Shown here one piece after another: positions 51,315 to 60,848 of a stretch of 64,000 bases of DNA. The stretch spans positions 5,779,001 through 5,843,000 of the forward strand of contig NZ_CP059732.1 in NCBI RefSeq assembly GCF_014117325.1, written 5' to 3'. Numbering within the stretch: the first letter of the stretch is position 1; every line of letters starts with the position of its first letter. The notes beneath the pieces are model-generated. The model was not told the origin of the DNA and ran no database searches. It saw only the letters and a program-made list of their open reading frames with translations. A program made the translations under genes and the position numbers. This DNA is from Spirosoma foliorum. Its GTDB lineage: Bacteria > Bacteroidota > Bacteroidia > Cytophagales > Spirosomataceae.

Positions 51315-54028
51315 CGCCCAAACTTCAGCGTTGTTCCAACTCGGAAGCCTAATCCCTGATACTTCGCGTCTTGCCATTGCGAGATCACTTCTACCCGGAA
51401 AAAGGGCAATACTTGCGGAATCAGGCCATCTAAACCATACCCAACTTCGGTGTAGTTCTTTGAAGCTGGTGTATACAGATAGTGAACGAACAGGTTTTCT
51501 TTCAGGCCAATCAGTCGCACGAGGGTTAACTGCGTAATAAAAAACTTTCGGAACTCGGCCAATACGTGCGCTTCGGCAAAATGCCTGGCGGTACTGTATT
51601 GGTAATAAGGCAATAATCGATAGGTTGAAACAACATCGCCCTGCTGTAAGAAGAACTCGTTTCCGGCGAAGTGCTTGAAATCGGGGAAGTACACTTTCCG
51701 ATCGTTCAGAAAGGTCCCTGCGCTAAGTTGATAATTCAGTTTACTACGAATGCCCGTCTCAAACGAATGGCTGATAGTCCCTTGCACAAAATCGTAATCA
51801 GCCGCGTCGGCTGAGCCATCGCTGATTGCTTTTCGGTAATTAAGTGTCAATAACGGCGCATCGTTATTTCGCTGAGCCGTACGACGGCCATTGCGAATGG
51901 TGTATTGCGTCTCCCCTAATCGAGCCGAAGCCGTTAGGTTCAAGATCAGCGCGTTATGTACAGGGAAACCCGTACTAGCGACCTCGGCATTATCAGGGCG
52001 ATTTGACGTATACATCCGGTTACGCCAGCCAATCCAGGGTTTTAAGTCTTCTTTATAATTTGCCAATTCAGTCCGTCGGGCATACTCTAAACTACCCGAT
52101 AAGGATAATCGGTTCTTAAATGGCGATGCACTAACACTCAGATTCACAAACTCTTTCTGATAAAGCTTCATAAAATTCTGCTCAAAAAGGAGCGTTGTCA
52201 GTGAGTTCAGAAAGGGGCTGATCGGGTTGTCCGGATTGAGTTGATACAGATACCGACCACCCGTCAAACCAATCTTCGTGGTTTTATATTGGTAACTCGC
52301 CTGACCATAGCCAACTAGTTGTTTACGACCAAACTGATACCGGCCTGTACCACCGATATTCCACTCGCCCAGCGGAATTTGCCGGAATCGGTTTATCGAA
52401 TCTACTTTCTTCCGAAATCGCAGATTCAGCGCTCCTTCCAGACTATAGCCTTCTACTGTATTGTACTCAATTCGGGTGAGTGGGCTGGTATAGATCAGTG
52501 AACTCCGCTTCGACAATCGCCAGGTATGACCAAACAGTACTTTATCCAGAGAAAACTTGTTAGGCGATTTTTTCTTCTGTTGGGCGGTACTATCCTGTCG
52601 TGTCGTGTCAGATTTAACTTTTACTTTCTGTTCATGCGTTAAACCAAGGCTATCGGCTTTTCGGTAGCTTTTGATTTCTGCAGAAGTTAAAGGAACGGAT
52701 CGCAAGGAATCCCAGAACACATTCGAGCGTTTGCGAGCCAGTGAATCAACTACAAGCGAGTCGTCGTGAACAACCGTTACATCTTCTTTCCGATTCTTAC
52801 GAGCTTGTTTTTCCTGTTTCTCGTACTCTTTAACCATCTGCCGAAGGTTCTTTGTCGAGAATTCTTTCTGTTTTTTCACTAGTTCATCGAGATTCTTGCC
52901 TTTTATATCGCCTTTAGACAGCGTTTGGGTAGGCGGTGCTTTCTTCTCATCGGCTACTTCAATATCCTCAACGAAAGCAGGATTCACCACAAACTCGGTG
53001 AAGGTAAGATTACGAATATAATAGCCAGTCGCTTTTATGCCCAGATAAGAGCCTTTACCCTCATACCGCTGATTGGTTGGCATCCAGACGCCCTGAATTG
53101 GACTACATAAGTGTCTAATTGTAAATGAGATGCCAATATTATTGACCGTTTCCAGTTGCAAACTATGGATGGCCCATGTGTTTTCAATGATGGATATCGA
53201 ACCCCGAAATACACCTTCGCCATACTGACGTGGAATAACCTGAATTTTGCTAACTTCTATCACTTTTCCATCTGGCCCAGGCTCCCGAAAGGTGCCTTTA
53301 TATTCAAATTTATAATAGGCAAAAGCTTTGGGCGATAAAGGCGATACCGATTCAGCAATGGTTGGGTTGTAAAAACTGGCATTAAAAAACCGATTCGGGC
53401 TCAAAAAATCTCCCTGCGAATTTCGGTTGGCGATGATTCGTTGCCGGTACGTATTGGGCTGATTAAACGACACTTCAGCTACCGTTTCATTCAACAACGG
53501 AACGCCTACTTTGAAGTTGGCCTCCTTCTCCGCTTCTTTCAATTGCTTCCGAAAAGCCATTTCGGCCAGATTTGGCAGATCAAGGACGGTAAATGATGAT
53601 TTGGTGTACACTCGCGCTTTGAATCGTTGCACCTGCAATTGGTGAAACCGACTTTTCGCAATGGCCCGGCGCATAATGGTGTAGGCAGGGTCTTCATTAC
53701 CTGCCTTGGTTTGTACTTCGGCCAGCCGCAATGCCTGCTCTTCCAGCGTGGCATCCAGGGTCGCAAATCCCGTTCCTATTTCAACTGATTTCTGACTGGT
53801 CTGAAAACCCAGGTATTGGAAAACAATATCGTACTTACCCGGTGCCAGCGCGATTTCATAACGTCCCTCGGCATTGGTAATAGTGCCATTTGGCGTACCT
53901 TTTACAATCACGGCAGCAAACGGCAGGACTTCACCTTGTGCACTTTTAACTGTACCGCGCAGGCCTGTCTGGGCCGTCGTATTTAATGAAAATAGTGCTC
54001 CAAAAGCGAGTAATAATATAAGCTTCAT
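51311..54028 (-). CDS. DUF5686 outer membrane protein with carboxypeptidase-regulatory-like domain
   Basis: 905 residues from ATG 54028. Signal peptide to about residue 19 (FSLNTTAQ), a regulatory-like beta sandwich (about 22-105; GLRGTVKSAQGEVLPFAAVIVKG), the DUF5686 region (from AGNEDPAYTIMRRAIAKSRFH), a charged Lys/Glu-rich linker (about 375-500) and a long C-terminal beta-barrel-like part that ends LGFRVGTTLKFGR. Such proteins are outer membrane barrels of unknown function found across Bacteroidota. A strong -7 element precedes the gene. The last four bases lie inside a REP sequence. Confidence 0.85.
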   Translation of the reverse strand: MKLILLLAFGALFSLNTTAQTGLRGTVKSAQGEVLPFAAVIVKGTPNGTITNAEGRYEIALAPGKYDIVFQYLGFQTSQKSVEIGTGFATLDATLEEQALRLAEVQTKAGNEDPAYTIMRRAIAKSRFHQLQVQRFKARVYTKSSFTVLDLPNLAEMAFRKQLKEAEKEANFKVGVPLLNETVAEVSFNQPNTYRQRIIANRNSQGDFLSPNRFFNASFYNPTIAESVSPLSPKAFAYYKFEYKGTFREPGPDGKVIEVSKIQVIPRQYGEGVFRGSISIIENTWAIHSLQLETVNNIGISFTIRHLCSPIQGVWMPTNQRYEGKGSYLGIKATGYYIRNLTFTEFVVNPAFVEDIEVADEKKAPPTQTLSKGDIKGKNLDELVKKQKEFSTKNLRQMVKEYEKQEKQARKNRKEDVTVVHDDSLVVDSLARKRSNVFWDSLRSVPLTSAEIKSYRKADSLGLTHEQKVKVKSDTTRQDSTAQQKKKSPNKFSLDKVLFGHTWRLSKRSSLIYTSPLTRIEYNTVEGYSLEGALNLRFRKKVDSINRFRQIPLGEWNIGGTGRYQFGRKQLVGYGQASYQYKTTKIGLTGGRYLYQLNPDNPISPFLNSLTTLLFEQNFMKLYQKEFVNLSVSASPFKNRLSLSGSLEYARRTELANYKEDLKPWIGWRNRMYTSNRPDNAEVASTGFPVHNALILNLTASARLGETQYTIRNGRRTAQRNNDAPLLTLNYRKAISDGSADAADYDFVQGTISHSFETGIRSKLNYQLSAGTFLNDRKVYFPDFKHFAGNEFFLQQGDVVSTYRLLPYYQYSTARHFAEAHVLAEFRKFFITQLTLVRLIGLKENLFVHYLYTPASKNYTEVGYGLDGLIPQVLPFFRVEVISQWQDAKYQGLGFRVGTTLKFGR

Positions 54029-54053
54029 GCAAGAATAGGTTGTAGCTAATGAT

Positions 54054-54061
54054 CAAATATA
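54054..54061 (-). promoter_or_regulatory. -7 element (TATATTTG) for the DUF5686 gene
   Basis: On the minus strand it is an exact TAnnTTTG match, placing a transcription start about 20 nt before the ATG at 54028. The -33 region shows only TTTA. Confidence 0.45.
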
Positions 54062-54225
54062 CCAGCCAGATAAACGTAAAGCTGCTTTTATTGACAAACG
54101 GCATAGGTGCAGGTGTTCTGCTACCTGGAAGATGCACAAAGAAATAAAAACGTTGGCTGGAGGCTCGTTAAAAAACATTAACGACTTTATGTATCTTGCT
54201 ACAAACTGCTCATTACCTGAATCAT

Positions 54226-55587
54226 ATGCAAAAATCAGTACACTTCTTCTTCAAATTATTCATTTTCCTGTTCGTTCTTAGCCCTGCCATTGCTCAACCA
54301 CCGTCGCCTTCCATTGTCTTGCCCGAACGTGACCGGGCACGAATTGTCGACGAAATTCTGGACGATCGCTTTACCAACCTTCTTCCGCAACTCATGCGTC
54401 GTGAGGGGCTCGATATGTGGATTATTATTTCCCGCGAGTACAACGAAGATCCGGTGTTGCGAACGATGCTGCCCAGTACGTGGCTTTCGGCCCGCCGACG
54501 AACCATAATTGTTTTCTTCGATAATGGAAAAGAAGTCGAAAAACTGGCCATTGCCCGTTACGATGTGGGTAACTTGTTGAAAGGTGCCTGGGATATCGAC
54601 GTTCGACCTAACCAGTGGGAAGCGTTGGCAAAGATTATTGAAGACCGTAAACCAAAGAAGATTGGCCTCAACATGTCGACCAATTACGGGCATGCTGATG
54701 GCCTATCATTTTCTGAACACGAGGAGTTTTTGAAAAAGCTACCCACCGATTATCAGAAGCGTATTGTTTCGGCGGAAAAAGTAGCCGTTGGCTGGCTCGA
54801 AACCCGAACCGAAAAGGAGATGGCTATTTATCCGCTCATTTGTCGATTGTCGCACCAGATTATTCAGGAAGGGTTTTCGGAGCAGATAATTCAGCCGGGC
54901 GTTACCACGACCGACGACGTGGTTTGGTGGTTTCGCCAGCGCATTACCAATCTGGGTCTGGATACCTGGTTTCATCCGACGGTTGACGTTCAACGCTCAG
55001 ATAAAGAAGACTTTAACCATCTCCGTACGTTCTCCAAACGCCCTGACAAACAGGTAATCATGCCCGGCGATTTGTTGCATGTCGATTTCGGCATCACCTA
55101 TCTGCGCCTGAACACCGATCAGCAACAACACGCTTACGTATTGCGCCCCGGCGAAACGGATGTTCCTGAGTCTATCAAAACGGCGTTCAAACAGGGAAAT
55201 CGGTTACAGGATATCCTGACGGAGCAATTTAAAGCTGGAAAAACGGGAAACCAGATGTTATTGGCGGCTCTGGATCAATCGAAGAAAGAGGGAATTAACG
55301 GAACAATTTACACGCATCCAATCGGCGTTCATGGCCATGCGGCTGGACCAACGATTGGGTTGTGGGATCAGCAAAAAGGCGTTCCTGGTCCCGGCGATTA
55401 TCCGTTACTGGCTAACACAGCTTATTCCATTGAGTTGAATGCCGCCGTAGAAATTCCTGAGTGGAAAAAAGTAGTGCGCATCATGCTGGAAGAAGACGGC
55501 TTTTTCGACGGTCAAACCTTCCGGTACATTGATGGACGGCAAACCGAGATTTATACCATTCCGAGAAAATTGGGATATGTGAAGTAG
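54226..55587 (+). CDS. Secreted M24-family metallopeptidase (Xaa-Pro aminopeptidase-like)
   Basis: The frame opens at TTG 54196, but ATG 54226 begins a clear signal peptide (MQKSVHFFFKLFIFLFVLSPAIAQ), so I use it (453 residues). The N-terminal creatinase-like domain (LMRREGLDMWIIISREYNED...) is followed by the M24 pita-bread fold from about residue 190. Likely metal ligands are Asp in HVDFGITY, Asp in LNTDQQQ, His in PIGVHGHAAG, Glu in YSIELNA and Glu in MLEEDGFF. It should cleave N-terminal residues before proline or related substrates in the periplasm. The gene is monocistronic and divergent from the DUF5686 gene. Confidence 0.88.
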   Translation: MQKSVHFFFKLFIFLFVLSPAIAQPPSPSIVLPERDRARIVDEILDDRFTNLLPQLMRREGLDMWIIISREYNEDPVLRTMLPSTWLSARRRTIIVFFDNGKEVEKLAIARYDVGNLLKGAWDIDVRPNQWEALAKIIEDRKPKKIGLNMSTNYGHADGLSFSEHEEFLKKLPTDYQKRIVSAEKVAVGWLETRTEKEMAIYPLICRLSHQIIQEGFSEQIIQPGVTTTDDVVWWFRQRITNLGLDTWFHPTVDVQRSDKEDFNHLRTFSKRPDKQVIMPGDLLHVDFGITYLRLNTDQQQHAYVLRPGETDVPESIKTAFKQGNRLQDILTEQFKAGKTGNQMLLAALDQSKKEGINGTIYTHPIGVHGHAAGPTIGLWDQQKGVPGPGDYPLLANTAYSIELNAAVEIPEWKKVVRIMLEEDGFFDGQTFRYIDGRQTEIYTIPRKLGYVK

Positions 55588-55646
55588 AGCCGCAATCCCT
55601 TGCGGCTTTGTGGTCGTGGTGTTGGTTACTCATAACCGACACCACG
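55588..55646 (+). terminator. Two adjacent hairpins after the M24 peptidase gene
   Basis: The first hairpin AGCCGCAA-TCCC-TTGCGGCT (55588-55607) starts right at the stop. The second has 14-bp arms 55615-55628 and 55633-55646 with one mismatch that can wobble-pair. The first belongs to the same AGCCGCA family as 22911-22930. Confidence 0.7.
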
Positions 55647-55675
55647 GCGATACCAAAATGCGCTCATCACATCAA

Positions 55676-55683
55676 TATTTTTG
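55676..55683 (+). promoter_or_regulatory. -7 element (TATTTTTG) for the overlapping gene pair
   Basis: Exact TAnnTTTG match 33 nt before the ATG at 55716. No clear -33 box is seen. Confidence 0.45.
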
Positions 55684-55715
55684 TAACTTTACTAGCAAAT
55701 AAACCTATGTGAGCC

Positions 55716-55904
55716 ATGATAACTGCTATTGAACAGGAACGTCGGGAGCACGAAGAAATTCAGAAACGGATGATTGCTGTAGCAAAACGTATGTTGGCCA
55801 GCAAACGGGAGCTTCAGCAAGAAATTCGAGAAGACATGAAAAAACCTGAAATTCGAGAAGCTATTGATGAATTGAAAAAACGGAATGCCGAACGCTCGAA
55901 ATAA
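55716..55904 (+). CDS. Small charged helical protein, first gene of an overlapping pair
   Basis: 62 residues with a strongly alternating charge pattern (EQERREHEEIQKRMIAVAKR, ELQQEIREDMKKPEIREAID), so it is predicted to be almost wholly alpha-helical or coiled coil. Its last 20 nt overlap the start of the next gene, a sign of translational coupling. I do not recognise a family. The small-helical-plus-larger-partner layout recalls toxin-antitoxin modules, but nothing in the sequence proves this. Confidence 0.65.
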   Translation: MITAIEQERREHEEIQKRMIAVAKRMLASKRELQQEIREDMKKPEIREAIDELKKRNAERSK

Positions 55905-56400
55905 GGCTTATGAATTTGTGTTTTTGGGCGGTACCAACAACACCTACGCCTTCATTACCGATCAGGAGGTTGTCTATGAACTGAAATTTAAGCCCAGTAG
56001 CTATATTTTCGGAAATCAGCCCCCTTTTACTGAGTTTGCATTCGAGTTTGTTATCGAAGTTGCCGAAAATCCGCTCCCTGATTTACCTCCTCTGGATAGG
56101 CTTATTCCCCTTACCATTGCCAGCATCTTTAATGACTTCTTTGCGTTGAAGGAAACGGTAGTGGTCTACATCTGCGAGAATGCCGATGGTCGAGCCAGTT
56201 CTCGAAATAGAAAATTTAACCAATGGTTTGAACGATCGAGCAGGACTGGGTTAAGCTTTGTAAAATTCGATTATCACTTCGGAACGGAGGTTGATTTTTT
56301 TTATACATCAATCATTATGCGAATAGACAATCCGCGAATGGCTGATGTAATCACAGCTTTTCAAGCATTGTCGGCGAATTACAACCAACCTGATAAATAA
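55885..56400 (+). CDS. DUF6169-like protein, second gene of an overlapping pair
   Basis: 171 residues. The start (YEFVFLGGTNNTYAFITDQEVVYELKF) and the later SSRNRKFNQWFERS ... FVKFDYHF match what I recall of DUF6169, a Bacteroidota family of unknown function. No signal peptide or membrane segment is present. The ATG at 55885 lies inside the previous gene, 20 nt before its stop. The stop codon lies inside the stem of a bidirectional hairpin shared with the efflux operon. Confidence 0.7.
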   Translation: MPNARNKAYEFVFLGGTNNTYAFITDQEVVYELKFKPSSYIFGNQPPFTEFAFEFVIEVAENPLPDLPPLDRLIPLTIASIFNDFFALKETVVVYICENADGRASSRNRKFNQWFERSSRTGLSFVKFDYHFGTEVDFFYTSIIMRIDNPRMADVITAFQALSANYNQPDK

Positions 56401-56434
56401 AATGGGGATCGGTAACCGATCCCCATTTTATTTA
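56394..56434. terminator. Bidirectional 19-bp hairpin containing both convergent stop codons
   Basis: The arms 56394-56412 and 56416-56434 pair perfectly around a 3-nt loop. The left arm contains the TAA of the DUF6169-like gene (56398-56400) and the right arm contains the TAA of the membrane-fusion gene (56432-56434, minus strand). Flanking A and T runs make it work in both directions. Confidence 0.9.
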
Positions 56435-57553
56435 CTTCACTGGCGAGCCATCCCGAATTTCTTCCGTGGCCGTAGTGATCAACTGATCTCCTTCGGCTAA
56501 CTGACCGAAGATTTCGATTTTCCCATCAGCTTCAAGCCCTTTTTTGACAGGTACCCACTCTGCCTTGTGATCTTTAACCCGAATCACAAAAACACCCGTC
56601 GTAGCGTTAACAACGGCCGATTTAGGAACCACGAATGTGCTGGTTTTTGTCGGCAAGGGCAGGTTTACTTCGGCAACCATACCCGGCAGCAGTTTCTTGT
56701 CATTGTTAATAACATCTACTTCAACCCGCTCCGACCGCAAACGTTTGTCTAATGCACCCGATAGACGTTTTATCTGCCCGGTAAACTTCTTGTCGGGAAA
56801 TGTCTTGACCGAGAAACTTACCGCATCATTCTGTTCTACATAACCTGTGTACGCTTCAGGAACAGAGATGACCAAACGGAGTCGTTTCTGTTCAGTAAGC
56901 ACAAAGAGCGGAAATTCGGAGCCTTTACCAGCAGGCCCGATATAAGCACCCGTGCTGGCGTTACGAGCACTGATGATGCCGTTGAACGGCGCTCTGATTT
57001 CCAGGTATTTCTTTAAATCAGCGACTTCACGGTAAGCCGATTTAGCCGCTTCCAGTTGAGCCAGATCGGCATTACGCTTTGCCAAGGCTAGATCAACATC
57101 GTTTTTCGATACAGCTCCCGAAAACTTGCTGGCTTCCAGTACCCGTTCATAATTGGCTTTACTACCAATGGAAACCGCTTCCTGCGCTTTGAGTCTTGAG
57201 TCGGCCGAGTTCAGCTGAGCGGTTAGCTCAGGCGCTTCGGCTAACGCTAATAATTGGCCCTGTTTTACTTCAGAGCCGACATCAACATTGAGTGTTTTAA
57301 TGAAGCCACTCACTTTAGCGTAAATGTCTACATCACGAAACGCAACCAATTCACCGGGTATGTGCAGCGATGAAGCAAGCTTGTCTTTTTTTAGTGCAAA
57401 CAACTCAACAGCTGCAGGTGCTTCTGTTGTTTCAGTTTCTTTCGCTTCTGCTTTACTTTCAGAAGAATGGCAATTCGTAAGCATACTGGCCAGTAGCAAA
57501 CTGCCCGTAAGTGCAAGCAGGTTATATACTGGTTTATTGATTAGCCGTTTCAT
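56432..57553 (-). CDS. RND efflux membrane-fusion lipoprotein (AcrA/MexA-like)
   Basis: The frame extends back to 57682, but ATG 57553 (MKRLINKPVYNLLALTGSLL...) starts the lipoprotein signal with Cys in SMLTNC, so I use it (373 residues). The HlyD/AcrA order is visible: lipoyl-like half (DVDIYAKVSGFIKTLNVDVG), a helical hairpin (about 110-170), second lipoyl half (LEIRAPFNGIISARNASTG), and the beta-barrel and proximal domains (AEVNLPLPTKTSTFVVPKSA). Its start overlaps the end of the RND gene by 20 nt. It links the inner-membrane pump to an outer-membrane channel; no TolC-like gene is in the unit. Confidence 0.92.
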   Translation of the reverse strand: MKRLINKPVYNLLALTGSLLLASMLTNCHSSESKAEAKETETTEAPAAVELFALKKDKLASSLHIPGELVAFRDVDIYAKVSGFIKTLNVDVGSEVKQGQLLALAEAPELTAQLNSADSRLKAQEAVSIGSKANYERVLEASKFSGAVSKNDVDLALAKRNADLAQLEAAKSAYREVADLKKYLEIRAPFNGIISARNASTGAYIGPAGKGSEFPLFVLTEQKRLRLVISVPEAYTGYVEQNDAVSFSVKTFPDKKFTGQIKRLSGALDKRLRSERVEVDVINNDKKLLPGMVAEVNLPLPTKTSTFVVPKSAVVNATTGVFVIRVKDHKAEWVPVKKGLEADGKIEIFGQLAEGDQLITTATEEIRDGSPVK

Positions 57554-60500
57554 ACGAGGGAGAAATGTAATATTTACTGTCTTTATCTTCAGGGTCGAGC
57601 GATACCGAGTCGGTCGTAGTTTTGTTCTGCACCCAGGCAAATGCCAGTGGCAGAATGAATAACGCAGCAAACGTTGACGCAATTAAGCCGCCAATAACGG
57701 CACGTCCTAGTGGAGCTGCCTGCGAACCACCTTCGCCTAAGCCTGATGCCATTGGAATCATCCCAACCACCATCGCAACGCTGGTCATCAGAATAGGTCG
57801 CATCCGTAACGAAGCGGCTTCTCGGGCGGCCTGCAATGCATTCCCGCTCTTCATGCGAAGTTCTTCGGCATTGGTGACCATTAACACCGCATTGGAAATG
57901 GATACACCAACCGACATAATCATGCCCATGTACGATTGTAGATTGAGCGTCGACCCCATAATCATGAGCAATGTCAACGAGCCAACCAATACGGCAGGAA
58001 CCGTACACAATACCACCAGCGATACTTTGAATGACTGAAAGTTAGCTGCCAGCATCAGGAAAATAACCATGATGGCCGTGATCAAACCCGTTTGCAGGCT
58101 ATCGAGTGTATCGATAAGCACTTGGGTCAATCCCTGCATTTTTACCGTTAAGCCACGAGGCAGTTCACCCAGCGAGTCGATTGCTTTCTGAACATCTCTA
58201 GCTGCTGTTCCTAAATCAATATCGTTTAGGTTGGCCGTTACCGATAAAACCGGGATAGCTCCGATGTTATCATTTTCGCCATAAGTTGTTCCCTCCTGAA
58301 GAGTAGCCACATCACTCAGAACCGGGCGATTCGAATTGGGCGAAACGGGAATTTCACCCAAATCATTGACGCTTCTCATCTGACCTTCTGGCACCTGAAC
58401 CTGCACGGTATATGACTGGCTCGATTTCGGATCGATCCAAACGCTCTTCTCTGTATAACGCGACGACGATGTAGCGGCAATCAACGAACGGGAAATGGCC
58501 GATATGTCCGTTCCTAGCTGAGCGGCCCGTGTTCGATCAATATTCACATTTATCGCGGGTGCTTTTGTTGCCTGGCCAATCTGAACATCACGCAGATACG
58601 GAATCTTGTTCAGTTTCGCGATTACTTTATTCGCGTACTCTTCATTCTGTACTTTGTTCTTCCCGGACAGTTTCACTTCAATAGGCGTCGGCGAACCCTG
58701 ACTGAGAATCTTGTCGGTTAATTCAATTGGTTCAAAGGAGAGCTTGACATCGGGCAACGCCTTTTTCATGCTGGCTCTGAATTTATCCTTCAACTCATCC
58801 AGATCAACATCGTAGTCTTCTTTTAAACTCACCTGCAAAACGCCCTCTTGAGGCCCAGCCATAAACAAGTAAATCGGGCTGGTTGAAAACTGCGCTCCGT
58901 GCATACCCACCATGGCCGATGTAATCTCGACATTCTCTTTACCCACTAGTTGATTCAGAACATCGATGGTTTTCAACATTGTAGCTTCGGTCTTTTCGAG
59001 TCGGGTACCGTCGGGCTTCCGTATACGAACCTGAAATTGTCCGCCGGTCACTTTGGGCAATACATCGCGACCAATAGTGGTAATCAGAATCAGCGCAATA
59101 CCCAGTGAACCAACTACATAAACCAGTACAATAGGCATCCGATAAGGAATCATACGACCAATAAACCGAACAAATCGCGCCCGTATTCGCTCGAAGAAGC
59201 TGATTTTATCGTCGTGGTCAAGGTCTATCTCATGCGCCTGCTTTCGTTTTTCATCCAGTAAGTCGTTGGGTTCATGTTTACTATGACCATTCGAACTTGC
59301 TTTCCCATTGGCTTTAATCAACTGTGCATTCGCGGTATCATGCTTGCCCGCTTTTCCATTACTAACCGGATGGTGTTCTTTCATCATCCAGTTGGCTAAC
59401 ACCGGCACCAGCGTTTGAGCCATCAGGTAAGACGTGATCATCGAGAAACCAATAGCCAGCGCAAGCGGCAGGAACAAGGCACCCGGAATACCGGTCATGG
59501 TAAACGCAGGCGCAAAGACAGCCAGAATACAGAACAGAATCAGGAGTTTCGAGAAAGCGATTTCTTTACAGGCATCCCAAATGGCCAGGGCTTTGGGTTT
59601 GCCCATGTCCATGTGCTGGTGAATGTTCTCGATTGTTACTGTACTTTCATCGACCAAAATCCCGATAGCCAGCGACAGACCACTCAACGTCATAATGTTG
59701 ATCGTTTGACCGAACAGCGACAGAAACAAAACGCCCGAAATAATACAGGTTGGAATCGTAATGATTACGATCAACGCCCCTCGTACGTCGCCAAGGAAAA
59801 GCAATACCATGAGCCCCGTCAGGATAGCACCAATAGCGCCTTCGGTCATTAAACTTTCGACGGCATTGATTACATACACCGATTGGTCGAACGTGTAGGT
59901 CAGTTTGACATCTTCGGGCAATAAGGCCTGGAATCGTGGAATAGCCGCTTTCAGATTTTGGACAACTTCCCAGGTTGAAGCATCAGCCGATTTGGTGATG
60001 GGCAAATACACGGAGCGCTTGCCATTGACCAATACATAGCCCTGCGTAATATCGGCACCATCTTCAATCGTAGCGACGTCTTTTAGATACAGGTTTTGAA
60101 CCGTTCCGGTAAAAAGTGGAATATTGCCAAAATCTTCAATATTCTTGACAGTCGTATTGGCGGGCGTAAAGTAATTGAAGTCGCCAATCCGCACGTTACC
60201 AGCCGGAGTGGCCTGGTTATTAATGCGTAGGGCCGCTACGAGTTGGTCGGGGGTCAAATTGTGCGACCGAAGTAGTTCAGGATCAGCTTTGATAACGATA
60301 GAACGGGCATTCCCCCCAAACGGAGCGGGTGAAACCAGACCCGGAATCGACGTAAATCCGGATCGGACGTAGACGTTGGCTAAATCCTGCAATTCATTGT
60401 TACTGCGTTTCGGGCTACTCAATACCAACTGTCCGACGGGCAAGGTAGAGGCATCGAAACGGAGAATGAACGGCGGCTGCGATCCGGGTGGAAAGCTGGA

Positions 60501-60848
60501 CTGCGCCCTATTCGAATAAGCCGACACCTCGGCAGCGGCCTGCGCCATGTTGGTGCCTTCGTAAAACGACAGCTTCAGGAGCGTAATCCCCTGAATATTT
60601 TTGGTTTCAATACTTTTTACCCCCGATACGTAAAGTAGCAAGTTGACATACTGTTTCCCGAAAAAGGATTCCATCTGGTTAGGCGTATAGCCCCCAAACG
60701 GTTGGGAAATGTAGATGACCGGCAGATTTAAATTCGGGAATATGTCAATCTTGATCGAACGAACGGCACCGATACCGAAGTAGAATAAGCTGGCTACGAT
60801 AACCAGAATCGTAATTGGCTTTCGTAACGCAGAGCGGATTAAATTCAT
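57534..60848 (-). CDS. RND-superfamily efflux transporter (AcrB/HAE1-like)
   Basis: 1104 residues from ATG 60848, with 12 predicted membrane segments in the RND layout (first SALRKPITILVIVASLFYFG). The TM4 segment reads GLSLAIGILVDESTVTIENI, with Asp-Glu where many members have Asp-Asp. Periplasmic porter regions include GGYTPNQMESFFGKQY and VDESTV-adjacent loops, and the second half repeats with MQGLTQVLIDTLDSLQ and GVSISNAVLMVTNAEE. The cytosolic loop between TM6 and TM7 is lengthened by about 60 hydrophilic residues rich in His, Asn and Lys. It is a proton-driven exporter, substrate unknown. It is the first gene of the operon, followed by the overlapping fusion-protein gene. Confidence 0.93.
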   Translation of the reverse strand: MNLIRSALRKPITILVIVASLFYFGIGAVRSIKIDIFPNLNLPVIYISQPFGGYTPNQMESFFGKQYVNLLLYVSGVKSIETKNIQGITLLKLSFYEGTNMAQAAAEVSAYSNRAQSSFPPGSQPPFILRFDASTLPVGQLVLSSPKRSNNELQDLANVYVRSGFTSIPGLVSPAPFGGNARSIVIKADPELLRSHNLTPDQLVAALRINNQATPAGNVRIGDFNYFTPANTTVKNIEDFGNIPLFTGTVQNLYLKDVATIEDGADITQGYVLVNGKRSVYLPITKSADASTWEVVQNLKAAIPRFQALLPEDVKLTYTFDQSVYVINAVESLMTEGAIGAILTGLMVLLFLGDVRGALIVIITIPTCIISGVLFLSLFGQTINIMTLSGLSLAIGILVDESTVTIENIHQHMDMGKPKALAIWDACKEIAFSKLLILFCILAVFAPAFTMTGIPGALFLPLALAIGFSMITSYLMAQTLVPVLANWMMKEHHPVSNGKAGKHDTANAQLIKANGKASSNGHSKHEPNDLLDEKRKQAHEIDLDHDDKISFFERIRARFVRFIGRMIPYRMPIVLVYVVGSLGIALILITTIGRDVLPKVTGGQFQVRIRKPDGTRLEKTEATMLKTIDVLNQLVGKENVEITSAMVGMHGAQFSTSPIYLFMAGPQEGVLQVSLKEDYDVDLDELKDKFRASMKKALPDVKLSFEPIELTDKILSQGSPTPIEVKLSGKNKVQNEEYANKVIAKLNKIPYLRDVQIGQATKAPAINVNIDRTRAAQLGTDISAISRSLIAATSSSRYTEKSVWIDPKSSQSYTVQVQVPEGQMRSVNDLGEIPVSPNSNRPVLSDVATLQEGTTYGENDNIGAIPVLSVTANLNDIDLGTAARDVQKAIDSLGELPRGLTVKMQGLTQVLIDTLDSLQTGLITAIMVIFLMLAANFQSFKVSLVVLCTVPAVLVGSLTLLMIMGSTLNLQSYMGMIMSVGVSISNAVLMVTNAEELRMKSGNALQAAREAASLRMRPILMTSVAMVVGMIPMASGLGEGGSQAAPLGRAVIGGLIASTFAALFILPLAFAWVQNKTTTDSVSLDPEDKDSKYYISPSYETANQ

